Part shown: positions 18,070-25,862 of the stretch, one piece after another
Layout of the letters: each line of letters begins with the position of its first letter
Position numbering within the stretch: position 1 is the first letter of the stretch
From: Lactobacillus acidophilus
Lineage (GTDB): Bacteria > Bacillota > Bacilli > Lactobacillales > Lactobacillaceae
DNA length: 64,000 nucleotides
NCBI RefSeq assembly: GCF_034298135.1
Contig: NZ_CP139575.1
Span: forward strand, 930,001 to 994,000
Direction of reading: 5' to 3'
Notes under the pieces: generated by a model
Databases searched by the model: none
Told to the model about the DNA's origin: nothing
What the model saw: only the letters and a program-made list of their open reading frames with translations
Made by a program: the position numbers and the translations under genes

Positions 18070-18117
18070 TGTAAACCGCTTTCATATGTTTACACGATCA
18101 CAAAGTTAGGCTAAAAT
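18070..18117 (+). promoter_or_regulatory. Enolase promoter with a cre-like element
   Basis: TTTACA (18089-18094) and TAAAAT (18112-18117) with 17-base spacing form a good sigma-A promoter. Just upstream of the -35, at 18070-18084, TGTAAACCGCTTTCA resembles a CcpA cre site but with one extra base. Its position upstream of the -35 would suit activation, as known for glycolytic genes in some lactic acid bacteria; this is inference. Confidence 0.55.
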
Positions 18118-18131
18118 TTGTGTTGTAAAGC

Positions 18132-18180
18132 GGAGCAAAAATTGTTCCGTATGGCATGCAAAATTTTTGTTACATGCCAT
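18132..18180 (+). promoter_or_regulatory. Two hairpins in the enolase 5' leader
   Basis: GGAGCAA-AAA-TTGTTCC at 18132-18148 and ATGGCATG...CATGCCAT at 18151-18180, the latter with a further CAAAA/TTTTG pairing inside. The second ends about ten bases before the ribosome site. Possibly mRNA stability or translational control; no known class recognised. Confidence 0.45.
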
Positions 18181-18200
18181 AATTTTTGAGGAGGTTTATA

Positions 18201-19487
18201 ATGCTCAAATCAGTTATTGAAAATGTACACGCACTCGAAATTTTTGACTCACGTGGTAACCCAACTGTTGAAGTTCACGTTACTCTTTCAAACGGTGTCG
18301 TAGGTAAGGCTGAAGTTCCATCAGGTGCTTCAACTGGTGAAAACGAAGCTGTTGAATTACGTGACGGTGGTTCACGTCTTGGTGGTAAGGGTGTTTCAAA
18401 GGCTGTTAACAATGTTAACACTGAAATTAACGACGCTTTAAAGGGTATGGACCCATTTGACCAACCTAAGATTGACCAAACTATGATCGACTTAGATGGT
18501 ACTCCAAACAAGGGCCGTCTTGGTGCTAACGCTATCTTAGGTGTATCAATGGCTACTGCTGTTGCTGCAGCTAACGCTAACCGTCAACCTCTTTACCGTT
18601 ACCTTGGCGGTATTGATCTTGAAATGCCACAAACTTTCCACAACGTTATCAACGGTGGTGAACACGCTGACAACGGTATCGACATTCAAGAATTCATGAT
18701 TACTCCAATTGCTAAGACTTCATTCCGTGATGGTTTCGAAAAGATCGTTAACGTATACCACACTTTGAAGAAGGTTCTTGAAGACATGGGTTACGAAACT
18801 GGCTTGGGTGACGAAGGTGGTTTCGCACCTAACATGAAGAACTCAGAAGAAGCTTTGAAGGCTTTACACGAATCAATCATCAAGGCTGGTTACAAGCCAG
18901 GTGAAGATATCGGTATCGCATGTGACTGTGCTGCTTCATACTTCTACAACAAGGAAGATGGTAAGTACCACCTTGAAGGTAAGGTTCTTACTGATGATGA
19001 ATTAGCTGCATACTACGACAAGCTTTTGGATGAATTCCCAGAATTAATGTCAATGGAAGACCCATACGACGAAAACGATGTTGAAGGTATGGTTAAGTTT
19101 ACTGCAACTCACAAGGACCGTATCCAAATCGTTCTTGACGACTTCATTTGTACTAACCCAGCACTTTTGAAGAAGGCTATCAAGGAAGGTGCAGGTAACG
19201 CTTCATTAATCAAGTTGAACCAAATTGGTACTGTTACTGAAACTCTTGAAACTATCCGTATGTCACGTAAGAATGGTTACAACACTATGATTTCACACCG
19301 TTCAGGTGAAACTGGTGACACATTCATCGCTGACTTGGCAGTTGCTATAAACGGTGGTCAACTTAAGACCGGTGCTCCAGCTCGTTCAGAACGTGTTGAA
19401 AAGTACAACCGCTTACTTGAAATCGAAGAAGAACTTGGCAAGGGCGAACGTCTTGCATTCTTCCCAGATGATGTTGACCACGATTAA
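18201..19487 (+). CDS. eno: Enolase
   Basis: A 428-residue enolase converting 2-phosphoglycerate to phosphoenolpyruvate, an octameric glycolytic enzyme also known to be displayed on the surface of lactobacilli. Signature elements: SRGNPTVEV, GASTGENEA, GDEGGFAPN with the catalytic Glu, the metal-binding Asp/Glu positions SMEDP and VLDDF, and the signature LIKLNQIGTVTETL; SHRSGETGDT contains catalytic residues. I choose ATG at 18201 after GAGGAGG; an upstream TTG reading would absorb that ribosome site. Codon use is strongly biased (AAC, GGT, AAG), unlike neighbours, a sign of very high expression. Confidence 0.97.
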   Translation: MLKSVIENVHALEIFDSRGNPTVEVHVTLSNGVVGKAEVPSGASTGENEAVELRDGGSRLGGKGVSKAVNNVNTEINDALKGMDPFDQPKIDQTMIDLDGTPNKGRLGANAILGVSMATAVAAANANRQPLYRYLGGIDLEMPQTFHNVINGGEHADNGIDIQEFMITPIAKTSFRDGFEKIVNVYHTLKKVLEDMGYETGLGDEGGFAPNMKNSEEALKALHESIIKAGYKPGEDIGIACDCAASYFYNKEDGKYHLEGKVLTDDELAAYYDKLLDEFPELMSMEDPYDENDVEGMVKFTATHKDRIQIVLDDFICTNPALLKKAIKEGAGNASLIKLNQIGTVTETLETIRMSRKNGYNTMISHRSGETGDTFIADLAVAINGGQLKTGAPARSERVEKYNRLLEIEEELGKGERLAFFPDDVDHD

Positions 19488-19514
19488 TTTCGATTAACCG
19501 AGTACAATTTCAAC

Positions 19515-19550
19515 AAAAAGCATGTAGATTAATTTTCTACATGCTTTTTT
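19515..19550 (+). terminator. Terminator after eno
   Basis: AAAAAGCATGTAGA(T)TAATT(T)TCTACATGCTTTTTT, 12-bp stem with T run. It overlaps the 3' end of the opposing lipoprotein gene and may serve both. Confidence 0.75.
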
Positions 19551-20133
19551 GTTTATCTTCTAAAATTTGTTTAAAGGCTTTATTAAGAGTAGGATTATTC
19601 ACTTTCTTAACTAATACAAGCTTATTTCGTTTTGACTGATCTAATAAAATAATTGGTTTATTCTTTCTTAAACAAAACAAATATGTATTGTGCCATGTTT
19701 CAAAATTATCATTGGCAATTGCTACAACATTGTATTGATACGTATTTTTACCTTCTGGACTCCACCCTATTTTGATTTTTTCTTTATTTAAAACGAAACC
19801 ATTTTGATCAAAAGCTTTTGGATATGTAACTCCTGCTTTTATTTTTAAAGAATGGACGCCATCATAAAAATGATAATGTTGTTTTTTTACCCTACCCCAA
19901 TTATTTACAATCTTTTGTAATTCCTGATACTTTGTTTTGTTCCAAACACTTTTTACTTTTGTTTTTTTCTTTTCAATTTTAGGATGTACTACTTTTTTCT
20001 TTTTATTCTTCTTTAAAAGATTTTTTTGCTCATCACCAATTGTGATTGCATCTTTGCCAAAATGGATTTGACTACATCCAGCTAATAAATTAGTTACTAA
20101 TACAATCGCTATACCCGTCCAAATTTTCTTCAT
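19537..20133 (-). CDS. Lipoprotein of unknown function
   Basis: A 198-residue predicted lipoprotein. The N-terminus is Lys-Lys then a hydrophobic core, with the lipobox LAGC ending at Cys20, so it is expected to be lipid-anchored on the outer face of the membrane. A very basic stretch (KNKKKKVVHPKIEKKKTK, about residues 43-60) follows, then a globular domain of about 130 residues with several Tyr and Trp (WNKTKYQELQKIVNNWGR). I do not recognise the family; lactobacilli have many such short lipoproteins. It may be co-transcribed with the upstream nitroreductase, but the 75-base gap leaves this open. Confidence 0.65.
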   Translation of the reverse strand: MKKIWTGIAIVLVTNLLAGCSQIHFGKDAITIGDEQKNLLKKNKKKKVVHPKIEKKKTKVKSVWNKTKYQELQKIVNNWGRVKKQHYHFYDGVHSLKIKAGVTYPKAFDQNGFVLNKEKIKIGWSPEGKNTYQYNVVAIANDNFETWHNTYLFCLRKNKPIILLDQSKRNKLVLVKKVNNPTLNKAFKQILEDKQKSM

Positions 20134-20207
20134 CTCATCCTCATGTTTTTGTTCATAAAAAACTGGTAAAAATTCAAAACTTCCATTTAAATTTTCACCA
20201 GTATTAA

Positions 20208-20696
20208 TTAATAAATAGTTACTTGATAGCGACTTGAACGATCTTCTTTTTCTGGTTCTCTTGCAATCTTACCTACAGGAACAACAACTGTAGTTTGGAA
20301 GTCAGGATCTATATCTAACTCTCGTTGAATATCAGTATAATCATTTAACTTAATTGCTCCACCCATAACATAAACAGAGCCTAATCCTAAATCAGCAGCT
20401 TCTAGCATAATATTTTCAGCTGCAACTGATGCATCACGTTCACCAAACATATTCTCCTTCTTGGTATTAATAATAAATAGTACTGGTGCACCATAACATG
20501 AATTATCTGTTGCTTTTTCGATTTCTTTGCGTAAAGCTTCATCTTTTACAACAACTAAATTCATAACGTCATTTTGATGCATTCCACATGGTGAAGTTTG
20601 AAAAGCTGCAACAATCTTTTGAATCTTATCATCAGAAATTGAATTAGTTAAAAATTGCCTAGTAGCTCTTCTTTTTGTAAAAATTGAATTTACCAT
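20208..20696 (-). CDS. Nitroreductase family protein
   Basis: A 162-residue FMN-dependent nitroreductase-like flavoenzyme, shorter than classical NfsB proteins (about 215). The N-terminal FTKRRATRQF contains the arginines that contact FMN phosphate, and AAENIMLEAADLGLGSVYVMG is the second conserved FMN segment. Short members of this group reduce nitro-compounds, quinones or flavins with NAD(P)H; the natural substrate is unknown. It lies upstream of the lipoprotein gene on the same strand and diverges from the ROK kinase. Confidence 0.8.
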   Translation of the reverse strand: MVNSIFTKRRATRQFLTNSISDDKIQKIVAAFQTSPCGMHQNDVMNLVVVKDEALRKEIEKATDNSCYGAPVLFIINTKKENMFGERDASVAAENIMLEAADLGLGSVYVMGGAIKLNDYTDIQRELDIDPDFQTTVVVPVGKIAREPEKEDRSSRYQVTIY

Positions 20697-20766
20697 TTTT
20701 TTCTCCCTAGAGTTTCCTCTATATATTTATATCTATTTTAGTCTTATTCTAACATTAAGCCAGTTA

Positions 20767-20816
20767 TTGACAACGCTTACAAAAATAATTATTATAAATT
20801 TAAAAGTATATATTTT
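20767..20816 (+). promoter_or_regulatory. ROK kinase promoter with embedded cre and shared motif
   Basis: TTGACA (20767-20772) and TATTAT (20790-20795) are 17 bases apart. TGACAACGCTTACA (20768-20781) matches the cre consensus except one base and covers the -35, so CcpA should repress. AAAAGTATATATTTT (20802-20816) just after the -10 is the same 15-mer found at 21779-21793 and, inverted, at 30559-30573. Confidence 0.6.
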
Positions 20817-20836
20817 TGTTAAGGAGAATTTTTACT

Positions 20837-21700
20837 ATGAATTTAGCAGCAATTGATATTGGTGGTACTACTATTAAAATCGCAACTTGGAAAGATGGAA
20901 AGTTACAAGACAAACATGCTATCGATACTCCTGAAAATTTAGACAGTTTTTATCAGGTCTTGACTAATGAAGTAAATAAAATTAAAAAAAATACTCCTAT
21001 TGAAGGGGTAGCAATTTCCTCACCTGGCGCAGTAAATAAAAAAACTGGGATTATTGGTGGATCAAGTGCCATTCCATACATCCATAATTTTAAAATAGTT
21101 GATGAATTAGAAAAATGCTTTGGCTTGCCTGTTTCAATTGAAAACGACGCTAACTCTGCCGCTCTTGGTGAACTAGCTGAAGGTAGCGGTAAAGGCTGTA
21201 ATAGTATGGCTTTCTTTATTATTGGCACTGGTATTGGTGGCGCTTTAATCATGGATCAAAAAATTTGGCATGGAGCTCACTTATTTGGTGGTGAATTCGG
21301 TTATATGATTATGGGAACACATACTTTAAGTGAGTTAGCTTCTCCTGTTGCAATGGCAAATCGCTATAATAAGCGAACGGGTAAAAAGTTAGACGGAAAA
21401 ACCGTTTTTGAACTTGCTGATCAAGATGACCCTGTAGCTAGTGATGTACGTCAAACTTTAATTCATGCTTTAGCTGTAGCAATTTATAATATTCAGCACA
21501 GTTTTGATCCAGAAAAAATTGTTATCGGGGGCGGTATTTCTAATAATCCTAAATTAGTCTCTTTATTAAATAAAGAAATTGATCGTTTAAGAGATGATTT
21601 GGATTTAGTAACCTTGAAACCAGATATTGTTTTATGCACTTTAAAGAGCGATGCAAATCTTAGGGGTGCAGTTGCGGATTTCGAACAAAATCATAAATAA
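20837..21700 (+). CDS. ROK family sugar kinase (possibly beta-glucoside kinase)
   Basis: A 287-residue ROK kinase. ATP-phosphate motif DIGGTTIKIA is at the N-terminus, ENDANSAALGELAEG holds the catalytic Asp, and GTGIGGALI is the second phosphate loop. The zinc-binding Cys motif (CxCGxxGCxE) of typical glucokinases is absent; the equivalent position reads GGEFGYMIMGTHTLSEL. Zinc-less ROK kinases include beta-glucoside kinase BglK. The gene shares a promoter motif with the neighbouring GH1/PTS operons, which makes a role in beta-glucoside or cellobiose breakdown likely, but glucose or N-acetylmannosamine are alternatives. The start at 20837 is chosen from AAGGAG nine bases upstream. Confidence 0.8.
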   Translation: MNLAAIDIGGTTIKIATWKDGKLQDKHAIDTPENLDSFYQVLTNEVNKIKKNTPIEGVAISSPGAVNKKTGIIGGSSAIPYIHNFKIVDELEKCFGLPVSIENDANSAALGELAEGSGKGCNSMAFFIIGTGIGGALIMDQKIWHGAHLFGGEFGYMIMGTHTLSELASPVAMANRYNKRTGKKLDGKTVFELADQDDPVASDVRQTLIHALAVAIYNIQHSFDPEKIVIGGGISNNPKLVSLLNKEIDRLRDDLDLVTLKPDIVLCTLKSDANLRGAVADFEQNHK

Positions 21701-21738
21701 TCAGTAATTTTATGTTATTTTAATACAATTTTTTCTAT

Positions 21739-21765
21739 AAAAAGCCTATCAGAATAGGCTTTTTA
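21739..21765 (+). terminator. Terminator after the ROK kinase
   Basis: AAAAAGCCTATC-AG-AATAGGCTTTTTA, about 9-bp stem with T run. Confidence 0.7.
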
Positions 21766-21778
21766 TTTTGTTTTTAGC

Positions 21779-21865
21779 AAAAGTATATATTTTTATTAAA
21801 ATAAGTCTTTATTTTCAAAAATAATCTGATATACTTATTAGTGTAAAGAAATGAAAGCGCTTACA
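21779..21865 (+). promoter_or_regulatory. Promoter region of the GH1-EIIC operon: shared motif and cre
   Basis: AAAAGTATATATTTT at 21779-21793 (shared motif), a TATACT -10-like box at about 21831, and a perfect-consensus cre TGAAAGCGCTTACA at 21852-21865. The cre lies between -10 and the start codon, a roadblock position for CcpA. Confidence 0.7.
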
Positions 21866-21885
21866 GAGGGAGAGAAGATAATCAG

Positions 21886-23268
21886 ATGACTGAAAAGCGT
21901 AAAATGCCATCTTCATTCTTCTGGGGTAATTCAGTTTCAAGTATGCAAACTGAAGGTGCCTGGAATGAAGACGGTAAAGGTCTTTCTGTTTATGATGTTC
22001 GCCCAGCTACTGACAATACTACTGATTGGCATGTAGCAATTGATGAATATCATAGATATGATGAAGACTTAGACTTGATGAAAGACATGCACATGAATAT
22101 GTACAGAATTCAAATTTCTTGGTCACGTGTATGTCCAGATGGAGACGGTGAATTCAATCAAAAAGGGATCGAATTTTATGACCGTTTAATCAACGCAATG
22201 ATTAAGCGAGGCATCGAGCCAATGGTTTGTCTTTACCACTTTGATATGCCATTACATTTAGCTAAAGAATATAATGGCTTTATGTCAAGACATGTAGTTG
22301 ATGCGTTCGTTCGTTTCAGCAAAAAGATGATTGATCATTTTGGTGATCGAGTAAAATATTGGATCGTTTTCAATGAACATAACCTTTACTTCCAAGATGA
22401 AGTTTTCAATATTTCCGGTTATAAAAAAGGCGATAAGAGTTTAGATGATATGTACACTATTTTCCATCACACAATGATGGCACATATCCGTATTGCCAAT
22501 TATATTCATGAAAATTATTCAGATGTTAAAATTGGTGGTATGCTTGCCTTCCAACAAATTTATCCTGAAACTTGTAAGCCTGAAGATGTTTGGGCAGCAA
22601 AGCAAGTTCAAGAATTTTTGAACTTCAACATCTACGATGCCGATACTGGTGCGGGCTATTCACCTGAAGTTTTGCAATATGCTAAGGATCATAATATCAA
22701 CATGGATATTACTGATGAAGATAAAGAAATTATGAAGCATGCTAAAGCTGACTTCCTTGCCTTTTCATATTATTCTTCATGGGTATTATCAAGTGATAAA
22801 ATTCCTAAAGGTGAAGCTCCAAACCGTTACTTAAATGAAGGCGGTGTTCCTACTAAATTCATTAAAACCAATGACTGGGGTTGGGCAATCGACCCACTTG
22901 GCTTTAGAAATGCAATAACTACCATGTACAATCATTACCGTATCCCTATTTTCCCAATTGAAAATGGTATTGGACTTAAAGAAACTTGGGATGGTAAAAA
23001 TATGATTGAAGATGATGAACGTATTGCATATCACCGTGATCATATTAAAGCCATGAAAGATTCAATGTTCCTAGATGGTGCTAAGGTCTTAGGATATCTT
23101 GGTTGGGGTTTAATTGATATTCCAAGCTCTCATGCAGATATGGAAAAAAGATATGGCGCCGTTTACGTAAACAGATCAAATCATGACTTAAAAGATTTGA
23201 AACGTGTACCTAAAAAATCATTTTATTGGTTTAAAGAAATACTTAAAGATAATGGAGATGAATTATAA
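21886..23268 (+). CDS. 6-phospho-beta-glucosidase, GH1
   Basis: A 460-residue glycoside hydrolase family 1 enzyme. The acid/base Glu is in VFNEHN (about residue 165) and the nucleophile Glu in IENGIG (about 365). It cleaves phosphorylated beta-glucosides brought in by the PTS, in the cytoplasm. It is the first gene of an operon with the EIIC gene, sharing one base (TAATG). Among the three GH1 proteins here it is the most different: shorter, and lacking the insertion after the N-terminal WGG motif, which here reads FFWGNSVSSMQTEGAW. A perfect cre before the start predicts glucose repression. It may prefer a different aglycone than the other two. Confidence 0.88.
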   Translation: MTEKRKMPSSFFWGNSVSSMQTEGAWNEDGKGLSVYDVRPATDNTTDWHVAIDEYHRYDEDLDLMKDMHMNMYRIQISWSRVCPDGDGEFNQKGIEFYDRLINAMIKRGIEPMVCLYHFDMPLHLAKEYNGFMSRHVVDAFVRFSKKMIDHFGDRVKYWIVFNEHNLYFQDEVFNISGYKKGDKSLDDMYTIFHHTMMAHIRIANYIHENYSDVKIGGMLAFQQIYPETCKPEDVWAAKQVQEFLNFNIYDADTGAGYSPEVLQYAKDHNINMDITDEDKEIMKHAKADFLAFSYYSSWVLSSDKIPKGEAPNRYLNEGGVPTKFIKTNDWGWAIDPLGFRNAITTMYNHYRIPIFPIENGIGLKETWDGKNMIEDDERIAYHRDHIKAMKDSMFLDGAKVLGYLGWGLIDIPSSHADMEKRYGAVYVNRSNHDLKDLKRVPKKSFYWFKEILKDNGDEL

Positions 23269-24695
23269 TGGCTGATCAAAAACAATCAGGATTTAGCAGT
23301 TTTGTTAATAACAAAATTTTGCCTCCTGTAATGAAATTTGTTAACACGAAAGCTATTACTGCATTACAAAATGGTATGATTTATACTTTACCATTTATTA
23401 TCATTGGTTCTATTTTCTTAATTTTAGGAAATATTCCAATTCCTGCAGTATCAAATGCGATTAATGCTTCTGGTTGGGGAGCAATCTTTAACCAAGCTTA
23501 CACAACAACATTCTCAGTAATGTCACTTTGGGCATCAATTGGTATCGCCTATATTTACGTTAAGAATGAGAATTTGGAACCATTAGCACCAGGTCTTACA
23601 TCCTGTGCTGCATTCTTAATGCTTCAAACTTTATCAATTGCTAGTCCTGTTAAAACTGCTTTAAGCAGTGGTATTCCTAATGGTATGAATGCTAAAGCAT
23701 TTACTGCTGCTATTAGCGAATTACCAAAAGCTGTTCAAACTTATATTGAACAACCTGTTACCGGTGTATTTAACATCACTTGGCTTGGTGGTGACGGTAT
23801 GATCGCCGCAATCATCATCGGTCTTCTTGTTGGTTGGATTTACAGTGCTATTGTTAAAAAAGGTTGGACTATTAAGCTTCCTAAGCAAGTTCCACCTGCA
23901 GTTTCAAACCAATTTACTGCTATGATTCCTGCAGGTATTATCTTAATCGGTTCAATGCTTATCTACGCATGCTTCAACTTATTTGCACATACTGACTTCT
24001 TGCAATGGACTTATAACACTATTCAAACTCCATTACAAGGTATCTCAGACTCATTTGGTGGTGCTCTTGCTATTGGTTTCCTTGTTCCATTCTTCTGGTT
24101 CTTTGGTGTTCACGGTGGTTTGATTGTTGGTTCACTTGCTGGTCCTATGCTTCAAGCTAACTCATTCGATAACGCTCAATTATACAAAGCTGGTAAGTTA
24201 ACTATTGCTCAAGGTGCACACGTTGTTACCAACGAATTCTACAACAACTTTATTAATTTAACTGGTTCAGGTATTACTATTGGTTTAATTATCTTCATTC
24301 TTGTCGCTGCCAAATCAGCTCAATTGAAGTCAATTGGTAAATTGGAATTAGTACCAGGTATCTTTAACATTAATGAACCATTCCTCTTCGGTTTACCAAT
24401 CGTTATGAACCCATTCCTTGCTGTTCCATTCTTCTTAACTCCAGTAGTTGTTGCAGCTTCAACCTACTTAGTAATTAGAACTGGTATTATTCCACCACTT
24501 AACGGATTTGCTGCTCCTTGGACAACTCCAGCAATTATTTCCGGTTTCTTAATCGGTGGTTGGAAGATGGCTATCTGGCAAGCATGTACTTTGGTAATTT
24601 CAACACTTATTTACTGGCCATTTGCTAAGAAGTACGATAACGTTCTTGTTAAACGTGAAGCTGCTAAAAAGGCTCAAGAAGACGCTGCCAAGTAA
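23268..24695 (+). CDS. PTS EIIC, lactose/cellobiose family
   Basis: A 475-residue PTS membrane permease (EIIC) of the Lac family, about ten hydrophobic segments. Characteristic stretches: PPAVSNQFTAMIPAGIIL, FFWFFGVHGG, and NINEPFLFGLPIVMNPFL with the conserved GxNE-type sugar motif. It would import and, with EIIA/EIIB, phosphorylate a beta-glucoside such as cellobiose. No EIIA or EIIB is in this operon; the orphan EIIA and EIIB at 29.7-30.4 kb, whose own EIIC is deleted, could supply it. It is translationally coupled to the upstream GH1. Confidence 0.9.
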   Translation: MADQKQSGFSSFVNNKILPPVMKFVNTKAITALQNGMIYTLPFIIIGSIFLILGNIPIPAVSNAINASGWGAIFNQAYTTTFSVMSLWASIGIAYIYVKNENLEPLAPGLTSCAAFLMLQTLSIASPVKTALSSGIPNGMNAKAFTAAISELPKAVQTYIEQPVTGVFNITWLGGDGMIAAIIIGLLVGWIYSAIVKKGWTIKLPKQVPPAVSNQFTAMIPAGIILIGSMLIYACFNLFAHTDFLQWTYNTIQTPLQGISDSFGGALAIGFLVPFFWFFGVHGGLIVGSLAGPMLQANSFDNAQLYKAGKLTIAQGAHVVTNEFYNNFINLTGSGITIGLIIFILVAAKSAQLKSIGKLELVPGIFNINEPFLFGLPIVMNPFLAVPFFLTPVVVAASTYLVIRTGIIPPLNGFAAPWTTPAIISGFLIGGWKMAIWQACTLVISTLIYWPFAKKYDNVLVKREAAKKAQEDAAK

Positions 24696-24743
24696 GAAAT
24701 ATTTCGCTATTAATTTTCTCTTATACTATTAAAGGTCAAAAAA

Positions 24744-24989
24744 ATGTCAGACGAAGTTAAAATTGTAAAAGAATTTGATCGAGATAATCATCACTACAAA
24801 ATTGGTGTTGCAGCTGATGGACAAGTTTCTGTTTACTTAGATGATGAGACTAAAGCCCATCACGGATATCATTTTCCCGGAGTTATTCAACTTCCTAAGG
24901 GAATTGAAGTCGACGGACAAATGATTTTAAGAATCCCGATCGATAACGATTGTGAAATTGCCATTGAAAATGGTATAGCTAACTTTTAA
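24744..24989 (+). CDS. Small protein at the end of the GH1-EIIC operon, unknown
   Basis: An 81-residue soluble protein, acidic (about pI 4-5), with no signal peptide or helix-turn-helix. It looks all-beta: alternating hydrophobic positions in DEVKIVKEFDRDNHHYKIGV and QMILRIPIDNDCEIAIENG. I do not recognise a family. It lies 48 bases after EIIC and before the terminator, so it is probably co-expressed with the sugar uptake genes. Confidence 0.6.
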   Translation: MSDEVKIVKEFDRDNHHYKIGVAADGQVSVYLDDETKAHHGYHFPGVIQLPKGIEVDGQMILRIPIDNDCEIAIENGIANF

Positions 24990-24996
24990 GTAATAT

Positions 24997-25049
24997 AAAA
25001 AAGAGATGTTATTGAGCTACAAAAAATAGTAAAATGACATCTCTTTTTT
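24997..25049 (+). terminator. Terminator of the GH1-EIIC operon
   Basis: AAAAAGAGATGTTATT paired with AATGACATCTCTTTTTT around an AT-rich loop. Confidence 0.7.
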
Positions 25050-25130
25050 AGTAAAGTATAGAGTTTTGCTATAAAATATATATAAAACACTATAATATTT
25101 AAATTTAAAAATAGAAATCAGATGATATAA

Positions 25131-25853
25131 ATGGCAAAGGCAAAATATTTAGAAGTCGCAGAAGAAATAAAAAAAAGAATCCAAAACGATGTATATAGTA
25201 CGCAAGAGCCCCTTCCCGATCAAGAGGCCTTTGCCAAAGAATTCGATGTTAGTAGATTAACCGTTAAAAAAGCTTTTGATGGTCTAGAAAGACAAGGCTT
25301 AGTATATAAGCAATCAGGTTTAGGTACCTTTGTAACTGGAAACATTCCTATAAAGTCCGATACGGATACTCCAGCAAATGCTTTTACAGGTCTAAGAAAA
25401 TCATTAGGCAAAAGTCATGTTGAAAGCAAAGTACTTCACTTCTCTGTCGAATTTCCTGATGAGCAAATGCAAAAAAATCTTTCTATTCAAAGAAATGAAC
25501 CCGTTTATAATATTGTTCGTTTAAGACTTTATAACAATGAGCCATTTATTATTGAGCATACCTATATGCCTATTAAATTGGTACCAGAATTAGATGAAGA
25601 GATCCTTCATAATTCAATTTATGATTATATTCATCAAAAGTTGCATCTAAAGTTTGGACATGCTTATCGCAAAATTCGTGCAGCCAAACCTAACAAATAC
25701 GACTTAAAGTATTTAAACGCAAAAAAAGACGATCCTATGCTTGAACTTGAACAGATTATTTGGTTAACCAATGGACAACCAATCGAATATTCAACTAGTC
25801 GCAATCGCTATGATACACGTGACTACGTATTACTAGATAATAATAGATTTTAG
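25131..25853 (+). CDS. GntR/HutC-family regulator (UTRA domain)
   Basis: A 240-residue transcription factor. The N-terminal winged helix (residues about 5-70) shows EAFAKEFDVSRLTVKKAFDGL and GLGTFV; the C-terminal UTRA effector domain (about 90-235) has the typical YNIVRLRLYNNEPFIIEHTYMP and PIEYSTSRNRYD. UTRA regulators of this kind sense a phosphorylated sugar and release DNA. It precedes a GH1 gene by nine bases and is probably its regulator and perhaps that of the surrounding genes. It has a paralogue at 30773 with the same layout (GntR then GH1), pointing to a duplicated module. Confidence 0.9.
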   Translation: MAKAKYLEVAEEIKKRIQNDVYSTQEPLPDQEAFAKEFDVSRLTVKKAFDGLERQGLVYKQSGLGTFVTGNIPIKSDTDTPANAFTGLRKSLGKSHVESKVLHFSVEFPDEQMQKNLSIQRNEPVYNIVRLRLYNNEPFIIEHTYMPIKLVPELDEEILHNSIYDYIHQKLHLKFGHAYRKIRAAKPNKYDLKYLNAKKDDPMLELEQIIWLTNGQPIEYSTSRNRYDTRDYVLLDNNRF

Positions 25854-25862
25854 AGGTAACTT

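Noticed and set aside
18070..18084. A firm CcpA site at the enolase promoter
   Set aside because: The site has one extra base relative to the consensus; kept only as cre-like.
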